From the NCBI RefSeq assembly GCF_963678635.1, contig NC_087069.1:12032530-12096529 (forward strand): DNA of 64,000 bases. The letters are read 5' to 3'. Positions 55,061 to 64,000 of the stretch are shown here, piece by piece. The DNA is from Symsagittifera roscoffensis. Lineage: Eukaryota > Xenacoelomorpha > Acoela > Convolutidae. The notes under the pieces are model-generated. The model was not told where the DNA came from, did no database searches, and was given only the letters and a program-made list of their open reading frames with translations. Position numbers and translations under genes: made by a program. Positions within the stretch are counted from its first letter, which is position 1; every line of letters starts with the position of its first letter.

Positions 55061-55245
55061 TTTAAACTTCGTTGGGTTATGTAAGGGGCTCACATTGACA
55101 TAAATTTTACATTAATTGACTCGGTAGTTTTGGCATAATTTTTGATTGACTAAAAAAGCCAAAAAGGATCCATGTTTGGGATACTATTTTGGGTCCGATT
55201 TTCGCAAAACAAATTATACCATATTAATTATGCTTAAATTATAAG
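54735..55245. repeat. Foldback: long inverted repeat with short spacer
   Basis: Left arm about 54735-54957 (…GCCAAAACTACTGAGTCAAA…) and right arm about 55045-55245, which contains its reverse complement (TTGACTCGGTAGTTTTGGCA). The spacer is about 90 bases. The arms have diverged but align along their length. It resembles a foldback or TIR-rich non-autonomous element. Confidence 0.7.
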
Positions 55246-56475
55246 AAAATTTATTAAGACCATTTGACCTAAAGTCAACTGAGTTTGAGACAAACGAATT
55301 TTAATTTTTAGGTTTATTGCGTTTTGTCCGGATAATTTGATTCAGCACTGTACTTTCTAATGCATCATTTACATTTGCTCATTTACATTTGTTGTTGAAT
55401 TTATATCAGCAAAATTAAACCTTTTTCTTCATAAGGAGTTCGGCGGATTTTATAAACCAACTGAGCTAGAAATATGGATGTTTCTACACAGCAAGAGATC
55501 CTTAGAAACACACCATGAAAACTGACAACATCTTAACATTTTCAACATCTTTCCAAACTTTAACTTGACGCCTCGCATGTCCACGAAATCCACATGCTAA
55601 CTCAGAAACTTCTTCAATTTCAGCTGAGCTGAATAAAAACAACCTGCGTTTAATGAAAAATGCGTTGACGAGAGTTGACAGAAGAGTTAAAGCAAGTTTT
55701 AATATTTCTAGATAAAATATAAGAAAGTATTGAAAATGGCTGAAGATGCAAGAACTGATAAGCATCATTTTTCTCAGAAACGCAGCCTGCAATTGTCTGT
55801 GAGGCTTCATTGCTGATGCCATCTACACATTCACAGAAAATTGACAGTTTTGCGCGCACGCAACACAATTATTAAAAATTTTTAAGAAAAACCACGGAGC
55901 ACACCTATTCAATCATTTTTCGAGAAAACTGTCAACTTTTCTGCAATGCTGTCGCTACTCAATAATTTAAAAAAAATTGACAAACAGAAAAATGCCAGGT
56001 TATCGACGGTGAACCAGTGTTAACAGAAAATAACTTTATCAAAGAACAATAACGTGAAATTTTCGAGTTGATGAAGTAAATCACATAATTCTAAACCTCA
56101 GCAAACTTCAAAAAAATCCAATTGATACTATATCGATCAAAACTTAATTAATTAGAAAAGCTGAACCAATAGGTAGCTTTGCACCCTAGCTACTCTAAAC
56201 ATAGCCAGCAAACATAGGAAACAATTATAACAGACATAAGAAAAACAAAAAGATGACTGATTGAAAGACTGCAAGGGTCTTCGAGTTTCAAATCGGATCA
56301 CCTAGATCCCAAGATCATACTAAAGATATGGTTTGTATTTCTTACATTTTCGAGAGAGCTTTTTAAACCATTCAAAATGCTCGAAGATCGTATTCCTTAG
56401 TAAATAAAAAAGCAAATAGCCAACACAAAAGCATTTCAACAAAACAATGAGCTTCAAAGTAAGAGTATTGCCTTG
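55246..56475. other. No gene seen
   Basis: AT-rich DNA with short unsupported ORFs only. Confidence 0.4.
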
Positions 56476-56637
56476 TTTAGACAACTATCATTTGAGCCTG
56501 CTACTATCAACTACTAGACAACTATCATTTATTCCACGTTTTTTTCATAAACTATCATTTATTCCACGTTTTTTTTCATAAAAACTAGACAACTATCATT
56601 TATTCCACGTTTTTTTCATTAAAAAAAACGTGGAATA
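56476..56637 (+). repeat. Short tandem repeat ending in a perfect hairpin
   Basis: ACTATCATTTATTCCACG with a poly-T tail recurs at about 56521, 56551 and 56592, with partial copies before. The last copy is followed by its own inverse: 56600-56637 forms TTATTCCACGTTTTTTT/AAAAAAACGTGGAATAA, 17 pairs around a short loop. Confidence 0.75.
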
Positions 56638-56904
56638 ATTTCTTACTGTCGTTGTGTGATTCTTGTTTTGAACATTCAAAACATTAAAAAAAAAGACTGA
56701 TTTGCTCAAAAACGAACGCCAAAAAATATTCACAAGAAGTGTGCGCCAAATATGCACCCACATAAGTCAAAAGATCATCGAAGACGAGCGCCGAGTGAGA
56801 AAAACTATATACATTTTTGAAATTGTTGACACAAGGTACTAACTGGCTATCGGCTAAGTAGAGATTTAAAGAGACGAAATTTCGAAGATTTGGAGCCAAT
56901 CAAT

Positions 56905-57905
56905 GAAGCCGTTGTACCGTCACGGGACATAGAAGTGGCAACTTTTTGATTTCAACAAGCAAATGAATGAATTTTTACTTCATGCTTTTGTCGTTTTCTC
57001 AGCAACTATTTAAGATAGTGTTTAAATTTCGCCAAAAAGTAGATGAAACTTTTTGGAAGGGCTGAGACTGGCCAAAATTTGAAAAAAAAATCTTGCTTTT
57101 AAGGCGTAAATTAACCAGTGTATCATAACTAGATACATCCTCGCAACATTATAAGGATTTTGAATTTCTTGGCTCAAATTTATTTGGGAAGCTGACGAAC
57201 TTGACTTGCTCTTTTTGCCGCCGAAAGGCAAATGGGTCCGGCATCGAGAAACGGCCATATATAATCTGACTATACATGCATTAAAAGTTCTTGGATGCTT
57301 ATACCAGAAAGTTGGTCAATATTTACACACAACATAACTGCTAATGAGAATCCTATGCAGCGATTGGAGCAGTAGTTTTTGTTGCTTGTTTTTTTGTGTT
57401 GCTTGTTATATTCGTTGCAGTAGCTCTTGTAGTTTTTGTTATTTGAAATATTTCCTGGAACAGTTCTTTCGTTGACTTATTTCGATCATCAGCACGAAAT
57501 TATTCAAAAAATTTTAGCCGTTTTCTCACGCCGGGCCGAGTAGCTGTTATCTGAAATCTTTCGGCTACATAAAGAGCAAGTCAAGCTCATCAACTTGCCA
57601 AAGAACTAATTTGAGCTCATCAATTCAAATGCCTTATACTGTTTTGAGGTTGTTTCCATATCAGGCACACCTTTAAAACTAGTTATGATATACTGGCTAA
57701 TTTACGCCTTGAAAAAAATCTCAAAGTTTGTACCGGCTAAGTCCTTTTAATTAGCTTCATCTCCATTTTGTCAAAATTTCAACCATGTATCTTGAATATT
57801 TGCACCGAAAACGAAAAAAACGACGAAAAATTTCGTTCATTTGCTAATGAAAATAAAAAGTTATAACTTCTAAGTCCCGCGACTAAAGGAGAAAGGTCAA
57901 TGCCA
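56905..57905. repeat. Long inverted repeat element (arms about 340 bp, spacer about 300 bp)
   Basis: The reverse complement of 56905-57250 aligns with 57545-57905. Examples are AAGAGCAAGTCAAGTTCGTC versus AAGAGCAAGTCAAGCTCATC, and TTAATTTACGCCTTAAAAGC versus CTAATTTACGCCTTGAAAAA. A 78-codon minus-strand ORF (57022-57258) lies in the left arm and is taken as repeat sequence. Confidence 0.7.
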
Positions 57906-60900
57906 AATGACGTCAACTATAATTATTATAGTCAACTATAATAAGCTCATGACTCGTAATTTCAATCGCAGAACTGTTAATTATTCCTTGCAATTTATGT
58001 AACCAATCAAGGGAACCCATACACAAAAAGTCGAATATCATTGGCACGTCAAAAAATCTCGAATAAAAATAGGGTCAAAAATTCTCGAGATAATTTACCT
58101 TAAAATTAAAGTGGTGCGATAGTTAAGCCAGAAACAACAACTGCTGTTATAAACACTATCGCGCATATCAACTATTTGTATCCCTTTTAGAATTGAATTT
58201 TCTCCAATTTGATTACTACTTAGGGTGGAGATTGTGTACAGCACGCGCCATAAGACGGGAGATTCTAGAAGCTCCTGGTAATTTTTTATGGAAAAATAAG
58301 AAACAGCTGGAACAACTAACCCATTATGAAAAAACATGACCAATTTTTACTTTCGCAATTCCGCTGGGATACCCAAAATTTAAAATGCAAATTTTATAAT
58401 TCTAACATCCTTTTGAAAAGAAAAGATATTCAAGTTTTTTATTCGCGATATTTGTACTTTTGATATGGGAGACCGTCATTTGTCTTCCGTTTAGTGAATA
58501 AATTTCATGTAAGCTTAAAAAAGTCAAAATGTAAATTTCTGCGTGAACAAACTTTATTTCCTGAAAAAGCAGAAGTCACAGGTCATAAAAAAGAAAAACT
58601 CACCTCGTTCAGTAAAGCCTATATAAATTCCACTTCAGATGCAAGAACTAAAATAAGTGTGAATTATAAACAATTTCGAAACTTACAGGCGTAAATTACC
58701 CAAATATAAGTCATCTGGGTAACGCTTCAGAATCAAACTATCGTGAACACCTTCGGTTGTAAGCACATAAGCAAGATACCTTGCGCGTACTGCGCCATCG
58801 GTTCAAGCCTCATCAAATTTACAGCAGAAGTCAACCACTTGCACCTTTGTGACGTATCTGGACGCTTCACACAAGTTTGAAGTATCCCAATTTTACGCCG
58901 ACAGATCACACGCCGAACAGCAGTGAGTAGGTTGCAAGCAACAGAAAGTGGTCAAAGATTTTAGTAATATTTGATCTTTAAGAATTCAGCATCAAAACAA
59001 GATGATTAGAGAGGATGGCAACTAATAGCCTTTTTAATCTAGGAGAACACTTCTGGTTGACAACATTTTAGAAAATTACAAGGCTTTGAGACACTTATTT
59101 CAAAAATCTTCTGCTCAGTTGAATAAATGTAAATTGCCAATTATGATCTGATAGTTCAAACTAAATCAAGTGGTGCTTTCAACTTACTTTGTACTCACTT
59201 CACAGGGAGATTTTGCACAAAAGGAAATTTGTATTTGGATTTTGAACATTTTCACAAAAAAATCTCTCGGTGTCGAGAAAAAGCTGACTGAAATTTTTTC
59301 TTTCAAACATATTTAGGGTCAATTGAATTTGTCATCTTTTATATTAGACTGTAAAAAAAATTATGAATAGTTTTTTAAGCTTCTATTGGCGTCTCCTACA
59401 CCGAAAAAAAAGTAGAAAAACTGAAAAAAATTCTTTGCGTTTAACTTAATTTCTTTGGTCAAACAGTGGTCAAAATTCTATGTACTAGTTGCATGGCAAC
59501 CGGCTAATCCTTTCACTCATTGCGTCTACTTTTTTCAAAATTTGATAAGACATGTAAGTTAATTTGATCAAAACATCTTACCTTCAAATCCGCTTTGCAG
59601 TTTAGCGTCTACTGCCCATTTACAACCCTTTTTTTCCTCTGCTCTAGTTCTGCTCTATTAAGTATCATCAGGAACACTGTAATCTCCGATATTTAACCCC
59701 GCAGTTCGCTTATAGTCCCCTAACACAAATTCAGTGGTAAAATGGAGCAAAATGGGGCTTGTAAAAACCAGTTTTTGACAAAAATAAAAAGGCGGCAGGG
59801 AAAAATTTCCTCTGTCGCTTGTCAGTTACAATCACGCACAGTTGGAGGTGAAATGAAAAAGAGCGTCCAACGTACTTCAACGCAGTAAAATACACGCCTA
59901 TATATTTGGGACAGGGTAAAATGAGATAGTATGCTGAGATGTAATGCAATTAGCAGACAACAATTTGAGTCTAAAATTACAATTTGGTAAATAGCCACAC
60001 AATAATCAAGATCTGATTCAAATCGTTATTCAAATTTCCTTAATTAACATATTCGTTTATGCTGGAAGATTTTAATTTAGAACAAAATTACCGAAAAAAA
60101 CTGTCTTTTATAAAAAAAAATTCTCAATCTAATGTCTGAATAAGTGTACATTTTTTCTTAAATTCCAGGTAACTAGACAAAATCTACGTAATTTTAGAAC
60201 AATACTTTGAATGATGCTTAAATTATTTAACTAGGGTAATATATGCCAGGACGGAAGTAAAAAAATTAGTACATTACATAAGTGGAGTACATTGTAGGGA
60301 AAGAAAAAATTGGCAGCACAGCTGACAGGTTTATTAAAAATCCAGGAAGAGAAAAGATTAGGAATAAATTAAAAAGAGGTTTAAAATAAATGCTACAAAA
60401 TCCATCTGGAAAAATTGCGATAGAATGTCGATTATATTCGGTTGTTGTTCTATATCTTAAAAGATTCACGTGCTAAGAAGACAATGACGATAATCAGAAC
60501 ATTATGAAACAAAAAAATTGCTTTCAAAAGATTGTTTCTATCAAAAGGTTATATTTTACCATTTGGGTGTTTGTATTTCGACCTTCAAATTACCACCCGA
60601 ATATCTTAGAGGCAAAATCCCGCTATTTTTATTTGCGTTTAGACTTGCTTTTAGAACATAAATCCAACTTACCTTTCATTTGAAATCGATTTAAGGGAAT
60701 ATTTTTGTGTACGGAAAAGAGCGTCAAAGAGAGTCGAAAGGAGTAAGCTAAGAGGCTTAAAAGATTCAACAAAAAGTGGGTGGCGTTTCCAGTGAACTTG
60801 AGAGAAGACACAATTAAAATTTACCTCCCATTTTGCTAAATACATCCCGAGTTTAATCTATACTTTAAATCCTTCTTTAGTCTCTTCCGTTGAAAAATTG

Positions 60901-61289
60901 CCGGTCAAAAAGACAATTCTGGCAAGTACTGTCAGTTCATTTTTTGAAATTCAAGTAGACGAAAAAAAACCTACATGATTTGAAATTAATCTTGATAGCA
61001 CACCACGTTCAAAAATGATGACTTTTAAACTTTAACAAAAAAGAAAAATTAGATTCGTAACAAATCAGATATACAATGAGGTGTATGTATGTAAATTAGA
61101 TCATCAAAACAATAAATTAGTAAACAAACTATAACATAAAGTAGCAACTAATCGAACAAGACAAGTACATTTTAAATAGCAAGGAATCTAAATTTGTTCC
61201 AAGAAAACTTTGCACAGGCTGCCAGTTTTATCTTCATATATGGCTTTGATTTAAAAGGGTAGTTTTTCAGAAAAGTTCAAAATTTTCTG
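57906..61289. other. No gene seen
   Basis: AT-rich; ORFs are below 85 codons and without recognisable features. Confidence 0.4.
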
Positions 61290-61980
61290 AAAAAAAACGG
61301 TCTCAAGTTCAAAACTTTGAAACTGTCGAAGTTTCAAAAACTTTTTGAAGGTCATGACTTCTTTCTTAAATAAACTGAGCGCATACAATTATTGCAGTAG
61401 GCTTTCAACTACCTGTTGTTCCGATTGAAACATTGAAATCAGATGTGATAAGATAGTTATCGGGAACACTCAAAAATGGTCAACAAATCAAAAATTTGAT
61501 TTTTTCGAGAATTAATACTTTTGTGTAAAACAGTTTGGGCGTAGCCGCTGATGCAGATTTGGGAAGGTAGTTTTTGAGAAAAGTCAATTAGTTGCATAAA
61601 ACGATTTTTAAAATATTGCTTTTTCCGAGGGTCATAACTTTTAAGATGTGCCTAATTGATTACGCAGGGGAGCTTCAAACAACCAGCTACTTCGATTGAA
61701 CCCAAAGTCTCAGATTTGGGAAGATAGTTCTCAAAAAGGTCAAAATTTCAAAAAACGGTCAAAAATCAAAGTATTGACTTTTCGAGGGTCATAACTTTTC
61801 TTGTGTAAAAAAGGGGGCTTAGTTGATTATTCAAGAGAGCTTCACAAAATGTGTGATTTCCTTTCCATACACTATTTCAGACTTGGGATAGCTGTTTTCA
61901 AAAAAAGACAAAAGATTTTAATAACGGTCAAAATATCAAATATGTAACTATTCCTGGGCCATAACTTTTTGCGTACTAGA
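61290..61980 (+). repeat. Diverged tandem repeat D, block 2
   Basis: About four to five units spaced roughly 120-170 bases, with CGAGGGTCATAACTTTT, TTGAACCCAAAGTCTCAGAT and AAAACGGTCAAAAATCAAA. Same family as 48890-49470. Confidence 0.65.
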
Positions 61981-64000
61981 CGCGAAAAACAAAACTTTAA
62001 AATTAAAACATTTGTACCACAAATAACAATCAGAACAAATCAAGAAATATATCATTATCAAGGCCTTTTAATTTCGAAAATAAGAAAAATTGGTTTTTAT
62101 TTTTTTAGCATTTTAGTCAAATTTCGAACTGAGAAATTAGAGATCATTAAGCTTATTTTGAGCTAAGAAAGGATTTTTGCTTTGAAAAATAGGTTTTATT
62201 ACTGTGGTCGGAACCTTCTGAGCTACAGATATCCTCGTTTATATCTGCATAAGTTGACTCACAAATTTATATTTTGATTTTGACCAATAACTACTTTTTG
62301 ATTTTATGTCGATTCACTTGTACAAATGGAGAAAAAAACGAATACGTTTTCTTTAAAATAAAAAACGAGTTCCTAAAGTGTGCTTAAATATTGTACGAAT
62401 TGGCCTCACCATTAAGTTGCAGTAATTATACAAAATAATTTCCGGCGATCAGGTATAATTCTTTCTACCAAAAAAAGATTTGAAGATAATCGAAGATAAA
62501 TCATTTGCCTGGTATGCTACACACAGGATATTCATGTTTAATACTCCAAATATGTATGACTGCAATAGTCTTACGGAACAAGTACTACTTTTAAACCGTA
62601 TAAAATATTCAAAATATTGTTTCAAAGCGGACTGTACACAATAAATGGTGAACTAAATTTGAATCAAAACTTGGAAGTGTTCAAAATCAGAATCAAAACA
62701 GACTAAGTTAAAAGTAAACTTTTTCCATTTCCACCGGAATATTTCTACCAAACTTACACCGAACGTCGTAAGTTTTGGTCCGCTCATAACCAAAACTCCA
62801 AAATCAAATCTAGACCCTTTTCTGCAAATTTAACGGAAAAATTTTGAATTTGGTAAATTAAGGTTTAATTTAAGGTAGCTTCTTTACAAAAACGCCCCTT
62901 TTCAAAAGAAATTTTGCTCATTTAAACTTTTTTTATCACTATTTCATTTTACTCCCAGTTAAAAAAAAACTCAGTTACTACTCAACAAATTGAGTTTTCT
63001 GCTCCTCGGTTTGTCTGCTAAATGACTGAGCAGTGATTTCAAAGTAAAGGCGCACCTGGTTCGAAAAGTAGCTTCATTTCGGATTTGGTTCAGAAATGCA
63101 TCCCTGAGTTACATTAATACTATCCTGTTGGTACTAGTTCTTGACCAACTATTCATTTGAACGAATGTAACGCAACCGGAATCAATACAGACAAATAATG
63201 CATCAAAATTACTAAAGAGATCTGAGAAAAACAAAATGTACAAGATCAAAGAACAGAAACATTTCGAGGAAGTTGACGTGACTTTGAAGTTCTCCGGCCA
63301 TCTGAAAAAAAACAATCAAACGGCAAAATTTAAAAAATATATATATGTTCAAACTAAATAATCATTTCAAAATCTGAACAAAAGAAAAATTACACTGAAA
63401 TCACAATATTTTTTTTACATATAGTGACTGAAAAAGAAATTACTGAATTTAAAAGTATTAAAAGTCCTTTCAATGTCGACTCGTTGAACTATACTTCAAT
63501 CTGAACAAAGCCAATTTTTGACCAAGGATTGACCAACGTTACAAAACAGTTAAATCAGATTATTGGACTTGGGTAGGTGGTCATAATAGACAATGCATGG
63601 AGGGTACCGAGGGTACAACTACAGGTTACCTGTTTTCACAGGGCATTATTTTTTATAATTTCAAATTCGTATCCACTCAACATTGGTATTGGAAGGGGAA
63701 TTCAAATATAGCTTGCATTTTGACTTCATAAACTTGCAATCGAAGCTTGATTTCCAGGAATACAATTAGATAATAGATAATAACTTAGGAAAACAGACTG
63801 AGACAGCTCTATGAGCATGAAAACCAAATAAGAACGAAATGTGCATAATTAACACTTCAGAGCAAGAAAACGGAGGCGACATGGTTTCACGCAGAGCGTT
63901 AGAAACTTTAAACCAAAATAACAACATGTTTAGAGCACAATATATATCGACAAAAGTAACCCATTTTTCCGTGTCAAAAAATAAAACTCAAGTACTTTTC
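61981..64000. other. No gene seen
   Basis: AT-rich DNA up to the window edge. An upstream exon of the I-BAR gene could lie here or beyond, but I could not identify one. Confidence 0.35.

Noticed and set aside
57022..57258. 78-codon minus-strand ORF as a possible first exon of the I-BAR gene
   Set aside because: It lies wholly in an arm of an inverted repeat, and I found no donor in the required phase.

Overview
The window looks like AT-rich invertebrate (metazoan) nuclear DNA. A minus-strand gene is split by GT-AG introns of about 80 to 2,400 bases, and the intergenic DNA is full of diverged dispersed and tandem repeats. I cannot fix the phylum from the sequence alone. There are no bacterial-style operons or ribosome binding sites.

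Layout. (1) 1-7473, plus strand: the 3' part of a very large single-exon gene for a VLIG/GBP-like giant GTPase with an NFX1-like cysteine/histidine-rich region. Its visible N-terminal part is nine 56-residue Ser-rich tandem repeats plus a partial tenth. (2) 8466-27387: a complete, apparently young 18.9-kb LTR retroelement of Ty3/gypsy type with retrovirus-like complexity. It has 410-bp LTRs that look identical by eye, an ATAT target duplication, a primer-binding site, a long structured leader, two small ORFs, a fused gag-pol frame (CCHC knuckle, protease, RT, RNase H, DD35E integrase), two tiny membrane ORFs, a 377-codon ORF with no ATG, an envelope gene that resembles chuvirus-type glycoproteins, a membrane-anchored ORF that seems to need a -1 frameshift, and two further accessory ORFs before the 3' LTR. 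(3) 31002-38686, minus strand: nine exons of an I-BAR (IMD) protein gene of the MTSS1/BAIAP2 kind, with the first exon or exons not found. (4) 38.7-64 kb: no convincing gene. It holds foldback elements, roughly 168-bp satellite blocks ending in a shared tail and microsatellites, tRNA-derived sequence and other repeats, and could be a large first intron of the I-BAR gene or intergenic DNA.

The retroelement is the exciting part. Its gene junctions are unusually tight (ATGA stop/start overlaps at 19625 and 23557, and an ORF/env overlap at 20943-20955). At least two of its frames cannot be opened by a plain ATG, which predicts splicing, recoding or non-AUG initiation. The combination of gypsy-type pol, chuvirus-like envelope and several extra ORFs in one intact, probably recently inserted copy is worth experimental follow-up.
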